The translations under genes were made by a program, and so were the position numbers. A stretch of 30,455 nucleotides of DNA from a virus, in IMG/VR virus record IMGVR_UViG_3300025131_000261, positions 1 through 30,455 of that record; one strand, written 5' to 3'. The stretch's first letter is position 1. Each line of letters opens with the position of its first letter. This document shows positions 15,426 to 24,568 of the stretch, piece after piece. Under the pieces are notes generated by a model, which saw only the letters and a list, made by a program, of their open reading frames with translations, was not told where the DNA came from and made no database searches.

Positions 15426-15815
15426 GTGCAGATTTCATTAAATGGATTACAATCAAAACATAGTTTTCCAAATGAGTTTCCTTATGATGCGATAAATCCA
15501 ATTTCTGCAAAAAAACAGACATTTAATAGTATTGACGATGTATATGAACTATTAGTTGAGTGTTATGATAGAGGGAAAGAAGAAGGGTTTAAAAATTTAG
15601 GGAAAGCATTATATGAACAATCATTATTTTTTGTCGATATGGACAAAATGATAGATGGAAAGATGCAAAGCTATATTAAACAATATAGGTTCTGTAAGAA
15701 CTTTAACTGCCCTCCATATCAATCTCTACAAGAAACTCCTATCAAGACTATCGACTATTTTATGATAATAGACGAAGAAATAGAACAATTTAAAGCAAAG
15801 GGAACCAATGGCTAA
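15426..15815 (+). CDS. Tail assembly chaperone, frameshift extension
   Basis: The -1 frame is open from the slippery site at 15399 through 15815. Reading from the nominal GTG at 15426 gives 129 residues, but no Shine-Dalgarno precedes that codon. I read it as the T domain made as a fusion to the short chaperone (-KKK-SEEVKLRLNVQISLNG...). The sequence includes SIDDVYELLVECYDRGKEEGFKNLGKALYEQSLFFVDMDKM. These chaperones bind the tape measure and tube subunits before assembly. The next gene, the tape measure, begins inside its 3' end. Confidence 0.75.
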   Translation: MQISLNGLQSKHSFPNEFPYDAINPISAKKQTFNSIDDVYELLVECYDRGKEEGFKNLGKALYEQSLFFVDMDKMIDGKMQSYIKQYRFCKNFNCPPYQSLQETPIKTIDYFMIIDEEIEQFKAKGTNG

Positions 15816-17736
15816 TAAGGTAACATTTGAGATAATTGCAAAGGCGTTAGGATTTAAAAAAGCAGAAGGTGGCGTAAAACGATTATCAGGAAGCATGAAA
15901 AGATTTGCAGCGGGTCTTGTAACAACCGCAGCTGCTTATAAAGCGATTGGTGCTGCTATTGAGGGCGTTCAATTAGCAGGTAGACTGGAGGGTGTAGAAA
16001 AAGCATTTGATGGAATGAGAAAACAAGCAGGATTCTCTGTTAATACATTTGCAAAATTAGATAAGGCTCTTGATGGAACAGTAGATAAATTGACAGTTAT
16101 GGAACAAGCAAATAATGCAATGTTATTAGGAATTGCTGATAGTGATGACCAAATGGCTGAGATGTTTGACACAGCACAACGATTAGCACAGGCGGTTGGA
16201 CAAGATGCTACATTTGGTATTCAATCACTTGTTACAGGACTGGGAAGGCAATCTAAGTTGATGCTCGATAATTTGGGTATCATTGTTGATGTCGCAAAAG
16301 CCAATGAGGAATATGCGAAAGACTTAGGCAAGACAGCATCGGCTTTATCTGATGGAGAAAGAAAACAAGCATTTATAAATAAAGCATTATCTGAAGGAAA
16401 GAGATTAGTAGAAGGTTTAGGAGAAGAACAGAAAACAGCAGCACAAAAAATTGAAACATTCTCTGCATCTATTACAAATCTAAAAACAGCAGTAGGGGAA
16501 GCATTAATAGAATCAGGGGCATTAGATAGTTGGACTAAATATTCAGGAATATTAATAAATGTAGCCAATCAATATATAGCCACACAAAAGCAGGAAGAAT
16601 CCTACTCAGCAGAGATAATAGCCAATGCAAAAGAGATAGATAAGTGGACTACTGCAAACGAAGATTATATGCACAGAATAAGATTAGTAAAATTAAAACA
16701 AGGAGAGGAAGAACAAGCATATTTTGGAGAAAGAGCACAGGCAGAACACGAATTAAATACATTAATGCTTAGAACTGGTCTTACAGAGCAGGAAATCCAC
16801 GATAAGTCAATGAGAGGATTAATAAACGCACGAGAAAAATTACAGCAATATCTTGAAATCCACAAAGAACTTGTCAAAGAAACAGAAGATGAAGCCGAAG
16901 CAACTGAAAATGCAAGAAAAGTAACAAAGAAAAAATTAGACGAACAGCTAGAACAAGCAAGAAAACAACTGGCTTTTGAAGAAGGGGCTGAATCATTTAA
17001 TGAAAAAAGGGCTGAACTAGATAAACAACGAGCAGAGGAAAAAATACAACTAGAACAAGAAAACCTTGCTAGTATGGAAGAATCATATCTCTCTTGGTTA
17101 GATACTAATATGACATCAGAGGAAGAAAGATTAGAGATTGAAAGAGAGAATATGAAGTTAAATGTTGAACAATATCACGACAAAGAAAAAAGAAAAGAAG
17201 AAATAGATAAATTTTATGACAAAAAGAAAAAGGCATTTTTAAAGGCAGGAAAAGCAGCAGAATTTCAAGATGCTATGGGGTCAGTTTCATTGTATGCTGA
17301 TTCATTTGCAGCAATATTTGGTGCTTTCGGGAAGAACCAAGAACTTGTAAAAAACTTGACAATAGCAAGTGCTCTTGCAGATACCTTTGCAGGTGCGAAC
17401 AAAGCCTTTGCACAGGGTGGTGTTACTGGATTTGTTACTGGAGCAGCTATAGTTGCACAGGGATTGGGGAATGTCCAAAAAATAGAACAGGCATATAGCC
17501 AAGCAAGTGCTCAGTATGGATTTGAAGGAGTTGTAGATGAGCCAACTCAGTTCACAGTTGGAGAAGCAGGAGCAGAAATGGTTACTGTAACACCACTAGA
17601 GGGAGTAGATAATGCGGGTGGTGGTGGTACAACAATTTTGATTCAGGGAAACGTGATGATGGACGATTTTGTCGAGGAACTTGCACCAAAAATAGCAGAA
17701 GCAGTTAGGCGTGGAACGGACTTCGGTATCTCGTGA
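15808..17736 (+). CDS. Tail tape measure protein
   Basis: A 642-residue, alanine- and lysine-rich helical protein directly after the chaperone pair. The N-terminus (VTFEIIAKALGFKKAEGGVKRLSGSMKRFAAGLVTTAAAYKAIGAAIEG) is typical of tape measures. Long charged coiled-coil regions occupy residues about 350-480 (for example ENARKVTKKKLDEQLEQARKQLAFEEG), and a more hydrophobic, glycine-rich region follows (490-570). Tape measures set tail length and may form a channel in the host membrane. At roughly 1.5 angstroms per residue, a helical protein of this length implies a fairly short tail. No peptidoglycan hydrolase domain is evident. Confidence 0.88.
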   Translation: MANKVTFEIIAKALGFKKAEGGVKRLSGSMKRFAAGLVTTAAAYKAIGAAIEGVQLAGRLEGVEKAFDGMRKQAGFSVNTFAKLDKALDGTVDKLTVMEQANNAMLLGIADSDDQMAEMFDTAQRLAQAVGQDATFGIQSLVTGLGRQSKLMLDNLGIIVDVAKANEEYAKDLGKTASALSDGERKQAFINKALSEGKRLVEGLGEEQKTAAQKIETFSASITNLKTAVGEALIESGALDSWTKYSGILINVANQYIATQKQEESYSAEIIANAKEIDKWTTANEDYMHRIRLVKLKQGEEEQAYFGERAQAEHELNTLMLRTGLTEQEIHDKSMRGLINAREKLQQYLEIHKELVKETEDEAEATENARKVTKKKLDEQLEQARKQLAFEEGAESFNEKRAELDKQRAEEKIQLEQENLASMEESYLSWLDTNMTSEEERLEIERENMKLNVEQYHDKEKRKEEIDKFYDKKKKAFLKAGKAAEFQDAMGSVSLYADSFAAIFGAFGKNQELVKNLTIASALADTFAGANKAFAQGGVTGFVTGAAIVAQGLGNVQKIEQAYSQASAQYGFEGVVDEPTQFTVGEAGAEMVTVTPLEGVDNAGGGGTTILIQGNVMMDDFVEELAPKIAEAVRRGTDFGIS

Positions 17737-20700
17737 TAGATTTAGGATCAAAAATAAAACAAGACTTATCCTCTAGTATTAATAATTTTGACTTATTGGT
17801 TCATATTAATTCAAGTGGACAAGATTACTATCTAGGCACTCAGCCAATAACATTAGATGGAAACTATTATGACGATGTTATTGCAAAGATTGGGGGTGCT
17901 AAAGAATCCATTGATTTAAGAAGTAAAAAATTAAAGCTAAGTGGAACATCAATAACTATTAATAATGCGGAAATCAACGGAAAACGCTTCTCAGATAAGG
18001 TTCAGGGCGAGATGTTCGGTGGTGTTGTTAATATATATATAAAAACTCAGTCTTGCGAAACATTAGATGATTGCAAAATAATATCATCTTTACAAATAAG
18101 CGGAGTCACGCACGACAGTTCTTCAATTATTTTAAAATGTGAAGATAAATACATAGATGAGTTCCACAAAGAATTACCACTAATAGAAAACACACTATAT
18201 GAAGGGGTTGATACCTTTACTGGGGACAATGAAAGACGGATCCCTATTTTATATGGACATTTGAAAAAGGCTCCCGCAGTAGTATATATCCGAAACAATG
18301 AATCAGAATCTCCATTTACAGATAATAATATTTTAATTGCTCCCGATAAAGCGTTTAAAGATGATAGCGGATATGACATTATTGGGATTAAACAACTTTC
18401 CCCTTTTGTTTTGGAATCTACGTTTGGTGGAAGCATGAATCAACTGGTCAAACAAGATGTATTAAGTATTAAGTTAGGCGATTTTGCAGCCAATGTTTAT
18501 TCTAATCCCCCCGACAGACTTCACAAAGAGTTAGTAAGCGGGAACCAACAAGCAGATTTAGAATATAGAACAGACTGGATAACTCAATTTTCAGTATCAG
18601 ACGATAGAAGTTTCATTAATTTATTTACGGAATCCCACGCAGATGCTTCTAATAATTTAGCTAGTGGAAATTTATTTTGTGGGGAGGTATCTAAACTAAT
18701 AGGAGCTAAAACACATAAGGTTAAAGTATATAGAGCAGATTCTTCTCTATTCGATTTATCTTGGAATATTCACGACATTCACTTGAGCACCCCCCATTAT
18801 ACTGGATTAACGACAGATTTGGCATCCACCTCTCCGAACCCTCAAAATTTTGATATGTTAAGTTTACCCGCATTTTATTTAAACGACACAGATGTAGCCA
18901 CGAATTACACAACAGGGATGTCCGATGGGTTGAAAATAGGAATAAATCAAGAGAATTATATCCTACAAATATTGTATGATATAGGTGACCACAACATAGA
19001 GTTTGGGGCACATTTAAGTTTTGATATTCCCACGTTTGAATTAGAATTTGAGCCATTAAAAGCTAGTGCATCGTTATCAAAGGGAAATAAAGAAGCCTTA
19101 ACGGATGCAAATCTAATATCTTCTTTTCGCCATCACGAGAAAACAATAAGTGATACAGGGAATCTAATAGATGAGGGTAAACTAGAGTATATGCAGTATT
19201 GTTTTTATCCTGCACAGGGGAACCAAACAACAGACGAACAGGTTAATGTAGATTTCTTTACTTCTGATGGTTTAGATTTAGTAGAACACCCAGACTCTCC
19301 TCTCGTTTGCTCTAAGAATGTGTTGGGTGTTCCAAGTTATGCCTATGGGGGTTATAATCTTTCATTTTGGGGAAGTGCTTATAATCTGAGTGATTGGTAC
19401 AATGAGTACGTAAATACAGAGGATGATGAATATAACCTTACTTTGCGTACTTTTACTAACCATTTACGTGAAGCCGCAGCAATTAGGGGTACTGCACACA
19501 TTGCTTGGAGTGTGAATGGTTCTATAAAAGACTATCGACACACATTTCACACAGCATTACAGAATGATTTTGGACATCATAATAATACTTGGCGTGTGTG
19601 GCATAAATTTGCAGAAAGAACAAACTGGCTATCTCAAAATATATATACAGGCCTTGCATTCCCTGCGTTCAAAGCAGGAGTAGATTGGGATGGATATAAC
19701 CAAAGATGTGAATTAGCAATAAACACCACATTTAATGGAATGTATCTAAAGCGTTCTTGGTATCAAAAGGAAGTGTTCAACGAGAATTTCTTTGTTAACG
19801 CTAAAGGTAAATACACCCAAATGGCCAATGTTGAGTTGCTTGATGGTTACAATCGGATAATGTATGGAGAGAACCTATCCATATCTTTTCTCTCGGATGA
19901 AGTAGATGCTCCAAGTAGTGGAGATTATCGGAGCAAAAATGATCACGTATTGTTCCAATTAATGGACTATTTGACAAAAGATAGATTTAAAAAGTATTAT
20001 GAGGATGGAAAGGAATATGAATTAATTATTAGCGGGGAGATAGACGATACATCTCCTCCAACAGATAACTCTAAAGAAATTATATTTTTTGATTTTGATG
20101 TAAATGATTTTAGAGCAACCCCTGCTGTTTATATAACAAAATATTTATATCAATTTTATTTTAATTCTAAAATTTTTAGACCCGAAATGAGTTCTGTTGC
20201 CACCGAGTATATGCACTACTGGGATTATGAAAACAATACGGGAGCCCCGTTTTATGTCGGTAATATTAAACTAGAATATGCCTACAGGAATCTTGACCCC
20301 GTTACTGGGGTAATTGATTCATTTACAAAATTGGATGATGCAGAGGTTGGTGCAACTGGAACTCCGTTTACTATTCTAAATGATGAGGATGAAATAGTGA
20401 ATCGGCAAAAGATTACGTTTGGAAATGAAGGGGCAGGAGCATCGGAAGATAACGCCAACTCTGCTGTATTTATGTATATATCAACACAATCTTATTTAGA
20501 ATGTCCCGAACCCCATACTCCTGTTGTAATACATACGGATTCATCTTATTTAAAAGAATTAATAACGAAGCCATCAGACGTAGTTCAAGATGTTGCTAGT
20601 AGAGAATTAGGTCTATCTTCTGATATAATTAAAAAAGATGTATCAGATAATAGATATAAATTAGATTTTTCTATTGATAAAACAGAAGAAGGTATTGATG

Positions 20701-22739
20701 TGATGCAAAAAATAGCACAATCTTCTCCGTTTTTCTATAAGAATCAGCTATCAACTGGGAAGCCATCGATAGTTGGAACAAAACCTTTTTACGATAAAAC
20801 CGATGTTGATAAAGCAATAAATGTAAATCAGATTTTAAAATATAAGTTTACTAAAACTAAAAAAGAAGATGTTGCTCTTAAATGTATAGTTAAGTACGGA
20901 TATGATTATGTGTCCGAAGAATACACAAAAACAACAGGGGCGGGTGTGGAGGAATCGATGACTTCGCACGATGCAGAAACAAAGGCTATGTATATAGATT
21001 ATTATGATATAAAAGACGAAGAAACATATACCCTAGAACACGAAGCCCCATACATACAAGACAAGGCAAGTGCTGAGATGTTAGCTAAACATTTATTTGA
21101 AATTCACAAGAACCAACATTTGAATATATCTTTTCAGGTTCCGCTAGGAGATAGTGTTGAGTTAGAGGTCGGGGATATACTGTCATTTGTCGATAATAAT
21201 GGGCTTCGAACAAACATAAATAACACAAAGCCCTTTGGTGTAGATATGAGGAGTGTTTCGTTTTTACCAAAGCCTGATGGAGAGTTTGTTAGACAAGCAG
21301 TATTTCCTTATTTTATGATTACCTCTATCAAAAAAGATTTAACAAAATCAGATATTTTAGTAACCCAGTTACACGAACTAGCCCCCTCTCTTTATGATAG
21401 TTGGTCACCATTTGATTGGAGCCCATATATTTTTGACCCTGTTACTGGGGATTATATTATCCCACCACCTGCAAATAATCCACCCTCTGTTCAAATACTC
21501 ACCGCAACTGGGGTGGATACTTTTTCTTCGGATTTGAGTGCTAATTTGGCTTATTCCGCTTCAGATGGAGATGGGGAATTGATTGGATATATGTATCAAA
21601 TTACATATACAGACACGGGAGAGGTCTTAGAGGGTCAGTCTTTTCAGGATAACCTTGTCGTGTTTGAATCACCAGTAAATGATTTAGCTCTTTCTGTTAT
21701 AGATTTAGGAACGATGCCTGATTATGGGAATTATACTTTTCATCTAAGGGTTTATGATGATGATTTTGCTTTTACGGAAGATACTATATCAGCCGTGTTT
21801 ATGTTGTATGAAGAACAAGACCCAGTTGGTATTCTTAGGTATCAGGGTGGATTAGACGATGTTACTATCACAGATGATAATGGAGAAACCCATACATGGG
21901 AGGTTGGACAGCAAATAGCAGGAGAAAATATTGATTTTGGGGGCTCTGATGGAGAGTTGGTTTTTGATAGTGATACGTTCTATTTGCCTTACAGAGAAGG
22001 AGGATATAATATTATGTTCTCTGCTGCCGATAGCTACTCATTGATTCCCGAACCATACGATACTTCTCTTTCTTATCTGTGGAGTGTGTGGAATACTGAA
22101 GATGGACAGATGCCTGAAGGCACAGGTGCACAGTATATAATTCAAATGCAATCTGTGGGTGTTGAGTGGGAAGTGGCATTAGAGGTTATAGATGCAGACA
22201 ATAATCAGGCAGGAGTTATGGGAATTAATTTCGAAATGCTAGAAGAAGAAGAAGAAGACGATTACCCCCTTGGAATTGATTTCCCCTCAGATGGGGTGGT
22301 GACTCAATGGGATATAGATGAAGACCCCTCCTCGCCTACGTATGGAGATATAGATATATATTCAGACTATTTGAGTTCACATACCGAAGGACAATTCAAA
22401 ATGGTCTTTACCATATATGACGAAGATAATGTTAATTATTATCGTTTCAAGAAGAATATGTACTGGCTAGCAGATACTGAACATAATCATTGGAACGGAG
22501 TAGGGGGGTCTGGTCTAGCAGATGAATTAGTTAATAAAAATGGATTTTCGACAACCTATAATCCATATCCAAGTAATCACGTTTCGGTAGATTCTCTTTT
22601 ACATGGGGAATATAATCAAAACCTCTGGAACGCACACGACCACGAATTTTATTTTGTTATTGAAATACAAAATGAAGCATTGGAAACACAATATTCAAGA
22701 AGAATCAATGTTAGACATCATACTGGGAGTGGTAAATGA
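17733..22739 (+). CDS. Tail hub/tip protein with C-terminal Ig-like domains
   Basis: A 1668-residue protein, the largest here, after the tape measure with GTGA overlap. The N-terminal region (FDLLVHINSSGQDYYLGTQPITLDG; RRIPILYGHLKKAPAV near 168-183) resembles central tail proteins of environmental siphophages. A segment near residues 950-1200 (EGIDVMQKIAQSSPFFYKNQLSTGKPSIVG; LGDSVELEVGDILSFVDNNG) has a baseplate-hub-like pattern. From about residue 1248 a PKD/cadherin-like domain (NPPSVQILTATG...YSASDGDGELIGYMYQIT) is visible; other beta domains and an acidic EEEEEDD run near 1505 follow. It probably combines hub, tip and host-binding functions. The start codon is GTG with a weak ribosome site. 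Confidence 0.75.
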   Translation: MIDLGSKIKQDLSSSINNFDLLVHINSSGQDYYLGTQPITLDGNYYDDVIAKIGGAKESIDLRSKKLKLSGTSITINNAEINGKRFSDKVQGEMFGGVVNIYIKTQSCETLDDCKIISSLQISGVTHDSSSIILKCEDKYIDEFHKELPLIENTLYEGVDTFTGDNERRIPILYGHLKKAPAVVYIRNNESESPFTDNNILIAPDKAFKDDSGYDIIGIKQLSPFVLESTFGGSMNQLVKQDVLSIKLGDFAANVYSNPPDRLHKELVSGNQQADLEYRTDWITQFSVSDDRSFINLFTESHADASNNLASGNLFCGEVSKLIGAKTHKVKVYRADSSLFDLSWNIHDIHLSTPHYTGLTTDLASTSPNPQNFDMLSLPAFYLNDTDVATNYTTGMSDGLKIGINQENYILQILYDIGDHNIEFGAHLSFDIPTFELEFEPLKASASLSKGNKEALTDANLISSFRHHEKTISDTGNLIDEGKLEYMQYCFYPAQGNQTTDEQVNVDFFTSDGLDLVEHPDSPLVCSKNVLGVPSYAYGGYNLSFWGSAYNLSDWYNEYVNTEDDEYNLTLRTFTNHLREAAAIRGTAHIAWSVNGSIKDYRHTFHTALQNDFGHHNNTWRVWHKFAERTNWLSQNIYTGLAFPAFKAGVDWDGYNQRCELAINTTFNGMYLKRSWYQKEVFNENFFVNAKGKYTQMANVELLDGYNRIMYGENLSISFLSDEVDAPSSGDYRSKNDHVLFQLMDYLTKDRFKKYYEDGKEYELIISGEIDDTSPPTDNSKEIIFFDFDVNDFRATPAVYITKYLYQFYFNSKIFRPEMSSVATEYMHYWDYENNTGAPFYVGNIKLEYAYRNLDPVTGVIDSFTKLDDAEVGATGTPFTILNDEDEIVNRQKITFGNEGAGASEDNANSAVFMYISTQSYLECPEPHTPVVIHTDSSYLKELITKPSDVVQDVASRELGLSSDIIKKDVSDNRYKLDFSIDKTEEGIDVMQKIAQSSPFFYKNQLSTGKPSIVGTKPFYDKTDVDKAINVNQILKYKFTKTKKEDVALKCIVKYGYDYVSEEYTKTTGAGVEESMTSHDAETKAMYIDYYDIKDEETYTLEHEAPYIQDKASAEMLAKHLFEIHKNQHLNISFQVPLGDSVELEVGDILSFVDNNGLRTNINNTKPFGVDMRSVSFLPKPDGEFVRQAVFPYFMITSIKKDLTKSDILVTQLHELAPSLYDSWSPFDWSPYIFDPVTGDYIIPPPANNPPSVQILTATGVDTFSSDLSANLAYSASDGDGELIGYMYQITYTDTGEVLEGQSFQDNLVVFESPVNDLALSVIDLGTMPDYGNYTFHLRVYDDDFAFTEDTISAVFMLYEEQDPVGILRYQGGLDDVTITDDNGETHTWEVGQQIAGENIDFGGSDGELVFDSDTFYLPYREGGYNIMFSAADSYSLIPEPYDTSLSYLWSVWNTEDGQMPEGTGAQYIIQMQSVGVEWEVALEVIDADNNQAGVMGINFEMLEEEEEDDYPLGIDFPSDGVVTQWDIDEDPSSPTYGDIDIYSDYLSSHTEGQFKMVFTIYDEDNVNYYRFKKNMYWLADTEHNHWNGVGGSGLADELVNKNGFSTTYNPYPSNHVSVDSLLHGEYNQNLWNAHDHEFYFVIEIQNEALETQYSRRINVRHHTGSGK

Positions 22740-23236
22740 ACATTCAATTAATTCAAAGCCCTGATGAAGTAAACATAGAGAATATGCACAATCTATCTAT
22801 GCTAGAGATTAAATATAGAGGTTCATTAATAGCAGATTTCAAAGAAGAAGTGATTGTCATTATAAGACAAAATAAAATAAAGATATATTTTAAAGAAGCT
22901 CCGCAGAGTGATGTCTTAATGCAATATTATGGTAATTTCAAGATAGGTTCATTGTTTGCAAGAGATAGAAATAATAGAAAAATAAAAGTAACAAGGAAAC
23001 ATACAAGTGATGAGATGCAACTTGTGCTATCTAAGTGGAACGAATCAACAATGAAATATACTGATTATAAAAGAAGCAATAGATATGCGGGCTCAGTTCC
23101 AAGTGTAATATCATATACTTTTAAGGGGAAAAGAAAATATAAAGATTCAAACAATAGAAGCATTAAAGAAAGAAAACTATCAAGGACTTATTTTAATAAG
23201 TTAAACAAGTTTAGGAGTAATTATGGCGTTAAGTAA
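22736..23236 (+). CDS. Hypothetical tail-region protein
   Basis: A 166-residue protein in the distal tail module, overlapping both neighbours (ATGA with the hub gene, 14 bases with the following gene). It is basic: the N-terminal half has beta-like segments (YRGSLIADFKEEVIVIIRQNKIKIYFKE) and the C-terminal half is Lys/Arg-rich (FKGKRKYKDSNNRSIKERKLSRTYFNKLNKFRSN). No domain is recognised. Tight overlap suggests a tail protein or assembly factor. Confidence 0.6.
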   Translation: MNIQLIQSPDEVNIENMHNLSMLEIKYRGSLIADFKEEVIVIIRQNKIKIYFKEAPQSDVLMQYYGNFKIGSLFARDRNNRKIKVTRKHTSDEMQLVLSKWNESTMKYTDYKRSNRYAGSVPSVISYTFKGKRKYKDSNNRSIKERKLSRTYFNKLNKFRSNYGVK

Positions 23237-24359
23237 TAATAGATATGGGGAAGTATCAACAATAAGGGCGTATTTTGACATAATTTCATACGCTAAAAGT
23301 ATTGGATATGTTAAAGAACTGCGTAATTGGCAGAATTCTCCAGTAATTGATTCTGGGTCATCCCCATTTGATTATAATCCTGCAAAGGTAGAAACATATG
23401 TAGTAGATGGTAATTATACTTACCTTTCCTTTATGTGTTATTTTAAGAGCAGGTATGTCGGGGACAGAAATTTTGCACAACTATTAAAGTCAATTAACTA
23501 CTATGGAATTTTTGGTCATAATATACAAACAGCATCATCTGTCTATGGAAAAACATCCCTCGGATGCCAAGGACATGATGGGTTCCAAAATCTTTTCGCA
23601 TACCCAACTGGCTATACAGAAATTGTGGGAGATAGAACCGATGTGGGGAATGGTTATACCATTGTTGGGGTTGATGGTTGGGATACAAGCGATTCAAAGC
23701 GTTTTGAAGCAGTAGGTGTTAAAATAAGTGCAGGAACTGATCAAACATTTACAGGTTCAGATGCGTTTAACATTGGGGCTATATCGATTGGTCGTTATAT
23801 GGACTTCCCGCACTCGGCAAATCTCAGCATGAACATCAAGTATAACTATGACGGAATTAAATCAAAGAACAGCACATCGGGAAGAACGATTAACAACATA
23901 AACTATTACAAGCCACCTGATTGGGGCAACTATCCAAGATGGACACATATCTCTAAAGGGGTTTTAGACGCTTCGGGCTCAACAGATGAAGACTGGGTAA
24001 ATAAATATAACATGAAAGCGGTATCGGGTAATGGTCGTAGGGAGTGGGATTTAACGTGGTCATTTTTATCTAAAGAAGACACATTCCCTAAAATAAGCGA
24101 AGGCAATATGTTTGCTCATAATATGGACAAAGTAAGATATACTGCTGATGGTGTAGATGCCTTGTCCCTAAAATCTAATGATAGTATTATAAGTACCATG
24201 ATGACGCTTTCTCTCGGAGGAAACTTGCCTTTTCTGCTGCAAATGGATAATACTCAGCAGGACTTCGCATTTGTTAGAATCAATCAGAAATCTATCTCAA
24301 TACAGCAGAGTGCTCCGTCCCTCTATACTTGTAAGCTGAAGCTACAAGAATGTTGGTAG
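23223..24359 (+). CDS. Distal tail protein
   Basis: A 378-residue protein closing the tail module. Its C-terminal segment (about 328-378) reads LSLGGNLPFLLQMDNTQQDFAFVRINQKSISIQQSAPSLYTCKLKLQECW, a pattern I associate with phage tail tip or baseplate proteins of environmental siphoviruses. The middle is aromatic- and glycine-rich (NYYGIFGHNIQTASSVYGKTSLGC). An AGGAG site is present before the ATG at 23223. A strong terminator lies just after the stop. It could be a minor tail tip or receptor-binding protein. Confidence 0.65.
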   Translation: MALSNNRYGEVSTIRAYFDIISYAKSIGYVKELRNWQNSPVIDSGSSPFDYNPAKVETYVVDGNYTYLSFMCYFKSRYVGDRNFAQLLKSINYYGIFGHNIQTASSVYGKTSLGCQGHDGFQNLFAYPTGYTEIVGDRTDVGNGYTIVGVDGWDTSDSKRFEAVGVKISAGTDQTFTGSDAFNIGAISIGRYMDFPHSANLSMNIKYNYDGIKSKNSTSGRTINNINYYKPPDWGNYPRWTHISKGVLDASGSTDEDWVNKYNMKAVSGNGRREWDLTWSFLSKEDTFPKISEGNMFAHNMDKVRYTADGVDALSLKSNDSIISTMMTLSLGGNLPFLLQMDNTQQDFAFVRINQKSISIQQSAPSLYTCKLKLQECW

Positions 24360-24368
24360 AATTTCCCT

Positions 24369-24439
24369 CCAACTAATCGGATTAAATCCGTTTGGTAGGT
24401 ATAAAAGAGCCTTATTCTTAATTGGATAGGGCTTTTTTT
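24369..24439 (+). terminator. Rho-independent terminator of the late/structural operon
   Basis: Two hairpins follow the last tail gene. The first has CCAA/TTGG outside CGGAT/ATCCG (24369-24395). The second has AGCCTTAT (24408-24415) paired with ATAGGGCT (24426-24433), followed directly by a run of seven T. The second is a textbook terminator and would insulate the downstream RNA and early genes from structural transcription. Confidence 0.88.
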
Positions 24440-24493
24440 ATAATTATTTCTCCTCGCAATGTTCAATTATATTAAAATAAATGACGATTTTAC

Positions 24494-24523
24494 TTGCAAA
24501 TGTGATTGTTTTAGTTTTAATAT
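24494..24523 (+). promoter_or_regulatory. Possible promoter for the structured RNA
   Basis: TTGCAA (24494-24499) and TAATAT (24518-24523) are separated by 18 bases in a sigma70-like arrangement, in the gap between the terminator and the folded RNA. Both are imperfect matches in AT-rich sequence, so this is only a candidate. Some promoter is needed here, because the upstream terminator is strong. Confidence 0.25.
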
Positions 24524-24540
24524 TAGTCAAGTTTAGATAA

Positions 24541-24549
24541 TGGTTAGAC
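24541..24549 (+). repeat. Short direct repeat TGGTTAGAC (first copy)
   Basis: TGGTTAGAC occurs at 24541-24549 and again at 24949-24957, flanking the structured RNA. GGTTAGACAA also occurs at 24950-24959 and 25268-25277. It may be a protein-binding or processing signal, or chance. Confidence 0.3.
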
Positions 24550-24568
24550 GATTTTTAAAATAAATAGG

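Noticed and set aside
23503-23715. 70-residue + strand ORF inside the distal tail gene
   Set aside because: It is fully contained in a longer gene with good start signal and shows no recognisable protein features.
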